From: JAHDHW01 sp965220465
GTDB lineage: Bacteria; Bacteroidota; Bacteroidia; Chitinophagales; Saprospiraceae
Reading direction: 5' to 3'
Assembly (NCBI GenBank): GCA_965220465.1
Contig: CBDCPZ010000022.1
Span: forward strand, 186,001 to 250,000
DNA length: 64,000 nt
This document shows, piece by piece, positions 55,399-63,493 of the stretch. Each line of letters begins with the position of its first letter. Position 1 is the first letter of the stretch. The position numbers were made by a program, and so were the translations under genes. The notes under the pieces were generated by a model. The model searched no databases and was not told where the DNA came from. It saw only the letters and a list, made by a program, of their open reading frames with translations.

Positions 55399-56760
55399 AT
55401 GAAGAAATCGATATCAGGTTTTTCAAAATTATCAAAAAGAGGAAAACTTCGTTGGATAGTTGAGAACTTCTTCGTAGATCCCGAAAACGTGATGCGGGAG
55501 CTTAAAAGTTATTGGCTTCCAAATGAAGCCCAGCAAAAAATATTAGACGGTTTCAGTGAAAACACTATCAGCAATTATCCATTACCTTTTGGCGTAGCGC
55601 CTAATTTTGTCATCAATGACAAAACCTACTGCGTGCCAATGGTCATCGAAGAAAGCTCAGTCGTAGCTGCCGCTTCAGCCGCTGCAAAATATTGGATGAC
55701 TCGCGGAGGATTCAAAGCAAAAGTAATTTCAACCCGAAAAGTGGGACAAGTTCACTTTATCTGGAGTGGAGATTTTGCAAAGCTGAAAAATAAATTTTCT
55801 CAACTGGAAAAAGCGCTTCGCAAAAATGCTGCACCGATCACCCAAAACATGGAGAAGCGAGGAGGAGGTGTGACGGATATCCAATTGGAAAACATGTCGC
55901 ATCTTGAAGATGATTATTACCAACTCAAAGTCGCATTCGAAACCTGTGACTCTATGGGCGCTAATTTCATCAACTCGGTTTTGGAGGAATTTGCAAAAAC
56001 GCTTCAAAACTTTATCATCCAGGATACTGATTTTACCGCTGCTGAAAAAGATGTTTTGATCATTATGTCCATCTTGTCCAATTACACTCCGGAGTGCCTT
56101 GTACGTGCCTGGGTGGAGTGCCCTGTCAATAAACTGGGTACTTTTGCTAATGGCATTGATGCCGATACTTTTGCACAAAAATTTTGTAAAGCAATCCGTA
56201 TCGCTCAAATTGACCCTCACCGCGCTACTACACACAATAAAGGCATTTTCAATGGAATAGATTCGGTAGTCCTGGCAACCGGAAATGATTTTCGGGCAAT
56301 TGAAGCCTGTGGGCATACTTTTGCGGCCAGAGATGGACAATACCGCAGTTTGAGTCACTGCAAGCTGGAAGATGGCAAATTCAAATTTTGGTTAGATATT
56401 CCCCTGGCTATTGGTACAGTCGGTGGTTTGACTACTTTACACCCGATTGCAAAACGTTCTTTGGAGTTGCTGGATAATCCGAATGCCGAGGAATTGATGA
56501 TGATTATTGCAGCTACGGGATTAGCTCAAAACTTCGCCGCAATCCGCTCTCTGGTTACAACAGGCATTCAGTTGGGGCATATGAAAATGCATCTTTTAAA
56601 CATTTTGAATCATTTGGAAGCTTCCCAAAAAGAGGTTGATCTGGCGCTTGTTTTTTTCGAAAATCAAGCGGTTTCGTTTACAGCCGTCAGAGAATTTTTA
56701 AATAACCAGCGACCTGCAGACAAAAAACTTAGTAAAGCCTTTGTTTATAAAAAGGAGTAA
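55399..56760 (+). CDS. Hydroxymethylglutaryl-CoA reductase, class II
   Basis: 453 residues, close to class II (bacterial) enzymes, which are shorter than class I. Visible blocks are the substrate segment PMVIEESSVVAAASAAAKYW (catalytic Glu), the stretch AFETCDSMGANFINSVLEE, ATTHNKGIFNGIDSVVLATGNDFRAIEACGH and the late IGTVGGLTTLHP (cofactor loop). The enzyme makes or uses mevalonate. Next to the type 2 IPP isomerase and GYDIA kinase it most likely serves isoprenoid synthesis, although class II enzymes are also named degradative. Confidence 0.95.
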   Translation: MKKSISGFSKLSKRGKLRWIVENFFVDPENVMRELKSYWLPNEAQQKILDGFSENTISNYPLPFGVAPNFVINDKTYCVPMVIEESSVVAAASAAAKYWMTRGGFKAKVISTRKVGQVHFIWSGDFAKLKNKFSQLEKALRKNAAPITQNMEKRGGGVTDIQLENMSHLEDDYYQLKVAFETCDSMGANFINSVLEEFAKTLQNFIIQDTDFTAAEKDVLIIMSILSNYTPECLVRAWVECPVNKLGTFANGIDADTFAQKFCKAIRIAQIDPHRATTHNKGIFNGIDSVVLATGNDFRAIEACGHTFAARDGQYRSLSHCKLEDGKFKFWLDIPLAIGTVGGLTTLHPIAKRSLELLDNPNAEELMMIIAATGLAQNFAAIRSLVTTGIQLGHMKMHLLNILNHLEASQKEVDLALVFFENQAVSFTAVREFLNNQRPADKKLSKAFVYKKE

Positions 56761-56763
56761 AAT

Positions 56764-57171
56764 TTAATCAATCAACTCCGTTTTTAGAAAATCCTTGACC
56801 CCTTCTTCTCCGGTTATTTCCAAGCTGATCCCTTTTTTGTGTGGCAAAAAATGCAAATTAATTTCAAAGAAAGGACAACAGCTTCTTTCTGCAGCAACCA
56901 GCTCCATCAGTTCAACATCGAATCCTTCTTTTTCTTCAAAATTGAAATAATAACCGTTTTCCAATTCTTCAAAATGAGCAACATTTTTGAATAGCTTTTC
57001 TTTCAAAATGGCTTTTCTATTCACCAACTTTTGATCAGTTAAATTGCAAGACAATTCAGAATCCGAAACCATAATTCCTTTATTTATTTTGTGACAACAA
57101 TCAATTTCATTTTTACAAGAAACACCTAACGTGAGCAACACCACTGTGATAAAAATTTGTATCTTTTTCAT
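56764..57171 (-). CDS. Cysteine-rich lipoprotein under MerR-type control
   Basis: 135 residues. The lipobox LGVSCKNEIDCCHK has the lipid Cys near residue 19 followed by a Cys-Cys pair. Most of the rest is a small domain containing ELVAAERSCCPFFEINLHF, a motif (ERxCCPFF) seen in small uncharacterised proteins often encoded beside MerR regulators. The two Cys-Cys pairs and the MerR-type promoter in front suggest binding of a thiol-reactive metal such as mercury, copper or zinc, but the ligand is unproven. It converges with the HMG-CoA reductase gene, 3 bases between stops. Confidence 0.75.
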   Translation of the reverse strand: MKKIQIFITVVLLTLGVSCKNEIDCCHKINKGIMVSDSELSCNLTDQKLVNRKAILKEKLFKNVAHFEELENGYYFNFEEKEGFDVELMELVAAERSCCPFFEINLHFLPHKKGISLEITGEEGVKDFLKTELID

Positions 57172-57177
57172 TCAAAA

Positions 57178-57224
57178 CTTATATTTAATACAAATATAAG
57201 GCATGGAGTATGGTCCAATGTCAA
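57178..57224 (-). promoter_or_regulatory. MerR-type promoter with 19-bp spacer
   Basis: On the minus strand TTGACA (57224-57219) and TTATAT (57199-57194) are separated by 19 bases, the long spacer typical of promoters untwisted by MerR proteins. The spacer holds an imperfect dyad (CATTGGA and TCCATG). TATATTTG here also fits the Bacteroidota -7 box. A separate perfect dyad, CTTATATTT and AAATATAAG, spans 57178-57200. Transcription would reach the lipoprotein start at 57171 after a short leader. The merR gene reads the other way from 57251. Confidence 0.7.
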
Positions 57225-57250
57225 GTCTTTTTTCATTAAAGTTTAAATCC

Positions 57251-57628
57251 ATGTTTATAGGAGAGGTAGCGCAACAAACCGGTTTTTCAAAAGACACCAT
57301 TCGATATTATGAAAAAATTGGCTTGCTGGAGAAAGCGGATCAAAATCGTGGAGAAAACAATTATCGCACCTATTCTGAAAGGACTGTTTCGAAATTGCAG
57401 CTGATAAAAAAGACAAAATCACTTGGTTTTACCCTTAATGAAATCAAGGATTTTTTCCTGCTTGAAAAACACGATTTATTCACCTGCGATAATCTCGAAA
57501 TCGCTTTAAATGAAAAAATAAAAAAGATCAATGCTCAAATTGCTCAACTAATCCTTGCCAAACAAAAATTAAAACTTCTTCAAACTGATTGCGATGGCGA
57601 TTGTAAAGAGATGATTAAAAAAGTATAA
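57251..57628 (+). CDS. MerR-family transcriptional regulator
   Basis: 125 residues from ATG 57251. ATG 57203 would place the promoter region inside the coding sequence and is rejected. The winged-helix start FIGEVAQQTGFSKDTIRYYEKIGLL and the RTYSERTVSKLQLIKKTKSLGFTLNEIKDFF block are classic MerR. A long dimerisation helix follows. Cysteines in LFTCDNLE and LLQTDCDGDCKEM at the C-terminus sit where metal-sensing members (MerR, CueR, ZntR) bind metals. It is divergent from the Cys-rich lipoprotein gene, which it most likely activates. Confidence 0.92.
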   Translation: MFIGEVAQQTGFSKDTIRYYEKIGLLEKADQNRGENNYRTYSERTVSKLQLIKKTKSLGFTLNEIKDFFLLEKHDLFTCDNLEIALNEKIKKINAQIAQLILAKQKLKLLQTDCDGDCKEMIKKV

Positions 57629-57633
57629 TTTTG
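57601..57633 (+). promoter_or_regulatory. Promoter of the GYDIA kinase gene
   Basis: TTG (57601-57603) lies 22 bases before TAATTTTG (57626-57633, matching TAnnTTTG), which overlaps the merR stop codon. The kinase start at 57653 lies 19 bases below, so the kinase can be expressed independently of merR. Confidence 0.5.
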
Positions 57634-57652
57634 CGGTCACTTAAAGCAAAAG

Positions 57653-58576
57653 ATGATCGATACTTTTTATTCACATGGCAAGTTGCTTTTGACCGGAGAA
57701 TACTTCGTTTTAGATGGAGCCTTAGCCTTGGCACTGCCTTGCAAGCTGGGTCAATCAATGACCGTCGAAACACTTGAATCTTCAGAACCCGTTTTAACAT
57801 GGAAGAGTTTTGATAATGAAAATAAAACCTGGTTTGAAGCAACTTTTGGCCTAATAGATTTTGATATTTTAAACCATTCTCATCAACAACCGGCTGATAC
57901 TTTACAGCAAATTTTACAAGCTGTGCGCAATCAAAACCCTTCTTTTTTAAAAACGAAACAAAAACTTCATGTTGAAACAAAGCTAGAATTTCAAAGGCTT
58001 TGGGGCTTGGGAAGCAGTTCAACGTTAATTTCCAACATAGCTAAGTGGAGCAAAACAGACGCTTTTCGATTGCTATCAGAAACGATGGGCGGTTCAGGGT
58101 ATGATATCGCCTGTGCAGGAACAGATGGACCTATTTTGTATCAAAAAATAAAAGACAAACCAACAGTCGAAAAATGCACTTTCAATCCTCCTTTTCAAGA
58201 TCAACTCTACTTTATTTATCTTGGTAAAAAGCAAAACAGCCGCGAAGGCATTAAACATTATCGTGAAAATATAAACAACCAAACTCAATTAATTGAACAG
58301 GTTAGTAAATATACAAATGCAGTTTTGAGTAGTAAAAATTTGTCTGATTTCGAAAAACTGCTTTTGGATCATGAAAATTTAGTCTCCAAAACTTTGGGCC
58401 TGCCCCGAATTCAAGATCAATTTTTCCTGGGTTTCCCAAGAGTTATAAAATCTTTAGGCGCATGGGGAGGAGATTTTGTTTTGGCCACAAGCGAGTGGGG
58501 CGATGTAAAAACCAAGAAATATTTCAACGAAAAAGGTTTTGATGTGTTTTTAAAATATAATGAGTTAATTCTTTAG
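57653..58576 (+). CDS. GYDIA-family GHMP kinase
   Basis: 307 residues. LLTGEYFVLDGALALALP is the usual GHMP kinase start, LGSSSTLISNIAKW carries the ATP-binding Ser-rich loop, and GGSGYDIACAG is the GYDIA signature that names this Bacteroidota group. GHMP kinases of this group phosphorylate an intermediate of the mevalonate pathway (mevalonate or phosphomevalonate). The location behind HMG-CoA reductase and the type 2 IPP isomerase supports this. Confidence 0.9.
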   Translation: MIDTFYSHGKLLLTGEYFVLDGALALALPCKLGQSMTVETLESSEPVLTWKSFDNENKTWFEATFGLIDFDILNHSHQQPADTLQQILQAVRNQNPSFLKTKQKLHVETKLEFQRLWGLGSSSTLISNIAKWSKTDAFRLLSETMGGSGYDIACAGTDGPILYQKIKDKPTVEKCTFNPPFQDQLYFIYLGKKQNSREGIKHYRENINNQTQLIEQVSKYTNAVLSSKNLSDFEKLLLDHENLVSKTLGLPRIQDQFFLGFPRVIKSLGAWGGDFVLATSEWGDVKTKKYFNEKGFDVFLKYNELIL

Positions 58577-58592
58577 CAAACTTATCTGATAT

Positions 58593-59318
58593 ATGCCCTG
58601 GAAATGGTACAACAGCACCGTTATAAAAATAGAAGATCAATCACCAACAACCAAACGCTTTTGGGTGGAAGTTCCAAAGGAAGAGCCCATGAATTTTACT
58701 GCTGGACAATTCGTCACAATGGACCTTCCAATCAGCGACAAACGGCTGAAGCGTTGGCGTAGCTACTCTATTGCCAATGCGCCAAATGGCAGCAATGTTT
58801 TGGAATTTTGCATTGTTCACCTGGATGGCGGAGCCGCTACGGAATATCTTTTCAACGAGTTAAAAGTTGGCGGGGCTGTCCGTTTTAAAGGCCCTGACGG
58901 CACTTTTATTTTACCTGATCCAATTGAAAAGGACTTGGTTTTGATTTGCACAGGAACCGGTGTTGCTCCATTTCGAAGCATGCTGATTGATTTGCAAAAA
59001 CAACAGAAAAAGCATAGAAATATACACCTCATCTTCGGAACTCGTTTTGAAGACAATATTTTATACCGCGAAGAATTTGAAAAGCTAGAAAAAGAAATGC
59101 CCGGATTTAAATATTCCATCGCTTTATCACGCGACGAAAACTGGAAAGGCCTCAAAGGTTATGTCCATCAGGTGTATTTAGAAGATTACGCTGCCGTTCG
59201 GCCAGATGTCGATTTTTATATCTGTGGCTGGAGCAATATGATCGACGATGCGGTCGCCAATCTGATCTTAAAACTGGGTTATGACAAATCTCAGGTGCAT
59301 TATGAATTGTACGGATAA
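58593..59318 (+). CDS. Ferredoxin-NADP reductase-like FAD oxidoreductase
   Basis: 241 residues. The FAD site is RWRSYSIANAP, the NAD(P) site reads LICTGTGVAPFRSMLIDL, LIFGTRFEDNILYREEFE follows, and the enzyme ends with FYICGWSNMIDDAVANLILKLGYDKSQVHYELYG. The overall FNR family assignment is clear. There is no ferredoxin domain in the chain. The electron partner is not known. It starts 17 bases after the GHMP kinase. Confidence 0.9.
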   Translation: MPWKWYNSTVIKIEDQSPTTKRFWVEVPKEEPMNFTAGQFVTMDLPISDKRLKRWRSYSIANAPNGSNVLEFCIVHLDGGAATEYLFNELKVGGAVRFKGPDGTFILPDPIEKDLVLICTGTGVAPFRSMLIDLQKQQKKHRNIHLIFGTRFEDNILYREEFEKLEKEMPGFKYSIALSRDENWKGLKGYVHQVYLEDYAAVRPDVDFYICGWSNMIDDAVANLILKLGYDKSQVHYELYG

Positions 59319-59385
59319 GGTTTTGGCTACTCAATCCTTTATTTAAAAAGGAACCTTTTGTGATATTTCTGTTATAGTTGAATCC

Positions 59386-59393
59386 TATCTTTG
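59386..59393 (+). promoter_or_regulatory. -7 box upstream of msrA
   Basis: TATCTTTG matches TAnnTTTG and lies 17 bases before the msrA ATG at 59410. A well-spaced -33 element is not clear. Confidence 0.35.
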
Positions 59394-59409
59394 CATAAAA
59401 AATAAAATT

Positions 59410-60096
59410 ATGTTGAAACAATTAATAGTGCTCACGCTACTCTTTTCAATTACAACTATGGGTTGTAGCCAGCAGGAAGGAAAAGTGACCAAACCCAAAA
59501 AAAACGGGACCCAATCTATCTCAGAATATATCGATGGGGGTGATTATAAAAACTACGAAGTCGCCACTTTTGCAGGAGGTTGTTTTTGGTGTACCGAAGC
59601 GGCATTTGATCGCATCGACGGAGTAAAAGATGTCATCAGCGGCTATTCTGGTGGAAAAACCCAACGTCCTACTTACAAAGAAGTTGGAGGTGGTTCTACC
59701 GGTCATGCGGAAGCGATCCAGATTTATTACGATCCTGAAGTCGTTGATTTTCAAACTTTGCTGGATGTGTTTTTTGTAGCTCATGACCCAACGACATTAA
59801 ATCGACAAGGACCTGATGTCGGCACAGCATATCGCTCTGCCATTTATTACCATGACGAAAATCAAAAAGAATTGGCAAAATCAACTATAAAAAAGATCGA
59901 TGATTCCGGCAAACTGGGAAACCCAATCGTAACAGAAGTAACTCAATATTCCCAATTTTGGGTGGCGGAAGATTACCACCAAAATTATTACGAGCTCAAT
60001 CCAAATCAACCTTATGTTATGAGTGTTAGCAGACCAAAGGTTGAAAAGGTAAAAAAAGAATTTGCTAAAATTTTAAAAGAACAATACCGAAAATAA
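59410..60096 (+). CDS. msrA: Peptide-methionine (S)-S-oxide reductase, lipoprotein form
   Basis: 228 residues. A lipoprotein signal ends with ITTMGCSQQ (Cys near residue 18), so the enzyme sits in the envelope and repairs oxidised exported proteins. The catalytic motif is GGCFWCTEAAF and the family blocks SGYSGG, GHAEAIQIYYDP, HDPTTLNRQGPDVGTAYRSAIYY and EDYHQNYYELNP are intact. It is 8 bases before the DM13 lipoprotein gene. Confidence 0.96.
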   Translation: MLKQLIVLTLLFSITTMGCSQQEGKVTKPKKNGTQSISEYIDGGDYKNYEVATFAGGCFWCTEAAFDRIDGVKDVISGYSGGKTQRPTYKEVGGGSTGHAEAIQIYYDPEVVDFQTLLDVFFVAHDPTTLNRQGPDVGTAYRSAIYYHDENQKELAKSTIKKIDDSGKLGNPIVTEVTQYSQFWVAEDYHQNYYELNPNQPYVMSVSRPKVEKVKKEFAKILKEQYRK

Positions 60097-60103
60097 TATC
60101 ATT

Positions 60104-60790
60104 ATGAAACAGCTTTTTTATTTATTGACCCTAGTCGTTGCTTTTCTGACAGGTTGTATCGGGGACGATATTATTTTAGATACAGTAGAGGAAAAAGTCC
60201 GCATTACTAATCCGATTGATAGTTTAAAGACTGGAGATTCTTTTACTTTTGAAGCAAAGTATTTTAATAATATTGGTCAGGAAGAATCCCGGTTTGTGTT
60301 GTGGAGTAGTTCTGATACTTCTCTCCTAAGTGTTGATAATGACGGAATCGCAACTGGCAAGGCTTTGGGAGGAGCCACTCTAACTGCTTCCGTTGATGTT
60401 GATGGGACAAAATCAGTAAGCGATCAAATCGCGATCATAGTCAACACACAAACAACTTCTGCCAGTTTTACCGAAAGAACCGGTGAACTTAAAACAACCA
60501 GCACCTATATATTGCAAGGGTCATTTGTGCTCAGAAAAGAGGGTGCCGGGCTGGTTCTTGACCTCGAAGGAGATTACCAGGCTTCTTCCAGCCTGCCCGG
60601 ATTATACGTTTATATGACCAATAATATCAATTCTATAGATGGTGCTTTAGAATTAGGAAAAGTTCCTGTTTTTAGCGGAGCACATTCTTATGACGTTCCT
60701 GTCGGAGTGGGATTGAATACTTATAACTATCTACTTTATTATTGTAAGCCTTTTGGGGTGAAAGTAGGCGATGGAGAATTTGAAAATTGA
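60104..60790 (+). CDS. Lipoprotein with Ig-like and DM13 domains
   Basis: 228 residues. The lipobox is FLTGCIGDD. Residues about 30-110 resemble a bacterial Ig-like (Big_2) domain (SWSSSDTSLLSV-type strand and ATGKALGGATLTAS). About residues 125-225 resemble a DM13 domain: GELKTTSTYILQGSF, GLYVYMTNN and the final YNYLLYYCKPFGVKVGDGEF, with the single conserved Cys. DM13 is proposed to carry redox or electron-transfer roles in envelope proteins. It lies between MsrA and an outer-membrane protein in one likely operon. Confidence 0.75.
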   Translation: MKQLFYLLTLVVAFLTGCIGDDIILDTVEEKVRITNPIDSLKTGDSFTFEAKYFNNIGQEESRFVLWSSSDTSLLSVDNDGIATGKALGGATLTASVDVDGTKSVSDQIAIIVNTQTTSASFTERTGELKTTSTYILQGSFVLRKEGAGLVLDLEGDYQASSSLPGLYVYMTNNINSIDGALELGKVPVFSGAHSYDVPVGVGLNTYNYLLYYCKPFGVKVGDGEFEN

Positions 60791-60808
60791 TCTTCAAAAA
60801 AATAAATT

Positions 60809-61684
60809 ATGCTAAACTATAAAAACTTCCTGTTATCTATTCTGCTTTTGATATTAACAAATACGTTAATTGCCGGTGGTGGCTGGCCTCAACCAAAAAA
60901 TAACGGTTATTTCAAACTTTCTCAGTGGTGGGTGGTCTCCAATCAACATTTCACAGATAATGGCATGATCGATCCAAATGTCACAACCGGAACCTTCAAT
61001 ACCAGTATTTATGCAGAATATGGTTTCACAGACAGGTTTACAGGTATTCTGTATTTCCCTTTTTTTAGCAGAGTCTACACTAATAATATTGTGTCAGGAA
61101 CTACGGGAAAAGTTATCATTCCGGGTGAAGCGATCAACTCCATTGGCGATACGGATATCAGCTTGAAATATGGCCTAACTTTAAACAAACCCCTTGCTTT
61201 AAGTGCCACCCTCACTCTCGGTCTACCTTTTGGAAATCCTAGTGGCGGTAGTCAGGGAAACCTTCAAACCGGTGATGGAGAATTTAACCAAATGTTATTG
61301 ATCGATGCTGGAACCTCATTTAGGATTGGAAAAGTAGATGTTTATTCTAATGCTTTTGTTGGTTTTAATCAACGAAATGGAGGATACTCTGATGAATGGC
61401 GATTTGGAATAGAAGCTGGGGCCACTATTTTTAAAAAGAAAGTAATCGCTATTATGCGGTTTTATGGTATCCGATCTTTAAATAACGGAACCCGAAATGA
61501 TAACAATAATTCCGGAACCAGCCTATTTGCCAATAATAGCGAACATCTGACGATCTCACCCGAAATAGGCTATAACATTAATAAAAACTGGGGAGTTTCT
61601 TTCACCTATGGTACGGCTTTGTCAGGGAAACTCATCTTTGCTAATCCTTCTTATTCTGTCGGTGTATATTATAACCTTAAATAA
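60809..61684 (+). CDS. Predicted outer-membrane beta-barrel protein
   Basis: 291 residues. A signal peptide (about 1-22) leads into GGGWPQPKNNGYFKLSQWW. The rest alternates aromatic and polar residues as in beta-barrels, with FTGILYFPFFSRV and FGNPSGGSQGN segments similar to transporter or phenol-degradation-type outer-membrane proteins, and it ends in a YSVGVYYNLK strand. The substrate is unknown. It is 18 bases behind the DM13 gene, so the two may act together. Confidence 0.72.
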   Translation: MLNYKNFLLSILLLILTNTLIAGGGWPQPKNNGYFKLSQWWVVSNQHFTDNGMIDPNVTTGTFNTSIYAEYGFTDRFTGILYFPFFSRVYTNNIVSGTTGKVIIPGEAINSIGDTDISLKYGLTLNKPLALSATLTLGLPFGNPSGGSQGNLQTGDGEFNQMLLIDAGTSFRIGKVDVYSNAFVGFNQRNGGYSDEWRFGIEAGATIFKKKVIAIMRFYGIRSLNNGTRNDNNNSGTSLFANNSEHLTISPEIGYNINKNWGVSFTYGTALSGKLIFANPSYSVGVYYNLK

Positions 61685-61820
61685 TTCTGTTTTAAAATGG
61701 AGCATTTATTCGTTTAAGCTCTTTTAATATGCTCATTAAAAAATTTCAAGCGGTAATAAAAACATAGCTTTGAAAAATGTGTTACCTTTGTAGAATAATT
61801 CTAAATAAGCAAAAGAGAAA

Positions 61821-62438
61821 ATGGAAAATAACACAGCAACTAAGAACCCGGTAATGCTTTATACAGAGCAAACGCCTAATCCTGAGTCTTTAAAATTTGT
61901 GACGAATCGCATGATTTACAAAGGCACAGCTGACTTTCGGGAAGAGGATTTGGCAAAAGAATGGTCTCCAATGGGAACCGCTTTATTTCAATTGCCTTAC
62001 GTAAAAGGTGTTTATATCTGCAATAATTTTGTGACCCTCACCAAAGAGTTCAACTACGCCTGGGAAGACATCATGCTTCAAGCCAAGGACTTTATCAAAA
62101 AATACATCGAAGATGGCAAACCGATCATGAACGACGGTTTTGATGAAGCAATGGAAAAGTTGGAAGAGGAGCGAGGAGCAGGTTACGAATATACCGGCGA
62201 AGAAGCTGAATTAGTCAAAAAGATTAAAGAACTGATTGATACTTACGTCAAACCAGCTGTCGAGATGGATGGCGGAAATATTGAGTTTAAAAAATTTGAC
62301 AAAGGAAAAGTTGTAGTCATCCTGCAAGGGAGTTGCAGCGGCTGCCCTTCTTCAACAGTTACACTTAAAGCTGGTATTGAAGGCATGCTAAAAAGAATGG
62401 TCCCTGAAGTGACTGAAGTTGTGGCTGAGATGGGCTAA
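61821..62438 (+). CDS. NifU/Nfu-type iron-sulfur cluster carrier
   Basis: 205 residues. An Nfu N-terminal domain (about 12-100, with YTEQTPNPESLKF and GTADF) is joined to the NifU C-terminal domain carrying the cluster-binding Cys172 and Cys175 in GSCSGCPSSTVTLKAGIE. These proteins hand Fe-S clusters to target enzymes. A TACCTTTG -7-like box lies at 61783-61790. A strong terminator follows. Confidence 0.93.
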   Translation: MENNTATKNPVMLYTEQTPNPESLKFVTNRMIYKGTADFREEDLAKEWSPMGTALFQLPYVKGVYICNNFVTLTKEFNYAWEDIMLQAKDFIKKYIEDGKPIMNDGFDEAMEKLEEERGAGYEYTGEEAELVKKIKELIDTYVKPAVEMDGGNIEFKKFDKGKVVVILQGSCSGCPSSTVTLKAGIEGMLKRMVPEVTEVVAEMG

Positions 62439-62480
62439 ACCAATGAATTAATATTATTAATGAATTGTTTTTTCATAGCT

Positions 62481-62520
62481 AAGAGCTGAAAACAGGTTTT
62501 GTTTTCAGCTCTTATTTTTT
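62481..62520 (+). terminator. Terminator after nfu
   Basis: AAGAGCTGAAAACA (62481-62494) and TGTTTTCAGCTCTT (62500-62513) form a perfect 14-bp stem with a 5-base loop, followed by a T-rich run. Confidence 0.9.
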
Positions 62521-62590
62521 AAAAAATTACTTGTGAATTGTTTCTCCTTTATAACGGAATAACCATTTTTACACCCTAAAAAATGGAACA

Positions 62591-63397
62591 ATGACCCAAC
62601 CCGAACTGGAAAATCTCTGCCGAAAAAGCTGCGAAGTTGTCAAAAAAGTTGGCTTGTTTCTTAAACAAGAGCTTGGAAAAGTATCCTCTGAAGCCATCGA
62701 AACTAAAGCTTTGAACAGCCTGGTCAGCTACGTTGACAAAACTGCCGAGCAGCAACTCGTAAAAGGGCTTGGTGTACTTGTTCCAAAAGCAACTTTTTTG
62801 ACTGAAGAAGAAACCATTGAACAAAAAGAGGGTGAATTTCAATGGATCATTGATCCTTTGGATGGAACTACTAATTTTTTGCATCAATTGCCTTTTTTCT
62901 CTATCAGTGTAGCTTTACAACATCATCAAAAGACCGTTCTGGGAATCGTGCTGGAGGTCAATCGCGATGAATGCTTTTATGCCTGGAAGGGTGGTGGCGC
63001 TTTTTTGAATGATATGAAAATTCAGGTCAGCAACTCGAAAACACTTGGCGATTCACTGATCGCAACTGGTTTCCCGTATTATGATTATGATCGCGTTCAG
63101 CCGTATTTTAAAACATTGGATTTTTTTATGAGTAACACTCGTGGAATTCGCCGATTGGGATCTGCTGCGCTCGATCTGGTTTATGTCGCCTGCGGTCGTT
63201 TTGATGCGTTTTATGAATATAGTTTGAATGCCTGGGATGTGGCTGGAGGTGCTTTTATAGTACAGGAAGCCGGAGGTGTTGTAATGGATTTTGAAGGCGG
63301 AGATAATTACCTTTTCGGAAAAGAAGTCATTGCCGTAAATCCGAATATCAGAGATGCATTTTTCAAACCCATCAATTCCGCTTTTTATCCTTCCTAA
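62591..63397 (+). CDS. Inositol monophosphatase family protein
   Basis: 268 residues. The metal-binding motifs are EEETIE (Glu near residue 75), IDPLDGTTNFLHQLPFF and the C-terminal WDVAGGAFIVQEAGG. The substrate could be inositol phosphate, fructose-1,6-bisphosphate or PAP-like, so I do not assign suhB. It starts about 70 bases beyond the terminator after nfu and precedes the ABC permease gene. Confidence 0.92.
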   Translation: MTQPELENLCRKSCEVVKKVGLFLKQELGKVSSEAIETKALNSLVSYVDKTAEQQLVKGLGVLVPKATFLTEEETIEQKEGEFQWIIDPLDGTTNFLHQLPFFSISVALQHHQKTVLGIVLEVNRDECFYAWKGGGAFLNDMKIQVSNSKTLGDSLIATGFPYYDYDRVQPYFKTLDFFMSNTRGIRRLGSAALDLVYVACGRFDAFYEYSLNAWDVAGGAFIVQEAGGVVMDFEGGDNYLFGKEVIAVNPNIRDAFFKPINSAFYPS

Positions 63398-63493
63398 AAT
63401 AAATCTGTCTATTAAGAACTTCTTTTTATCGAAGACTCTCTTTTTTCCAAAGAGGATAAACTATTTTTGATATTCAAATCTTCAATTTAGAAA

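Noticed and set aside
55729..56358. 209-codon open frame on the minus strand
   Set aside because: It is antisense to the conserved HMG-CoA reductase gene and its product shows no family features.
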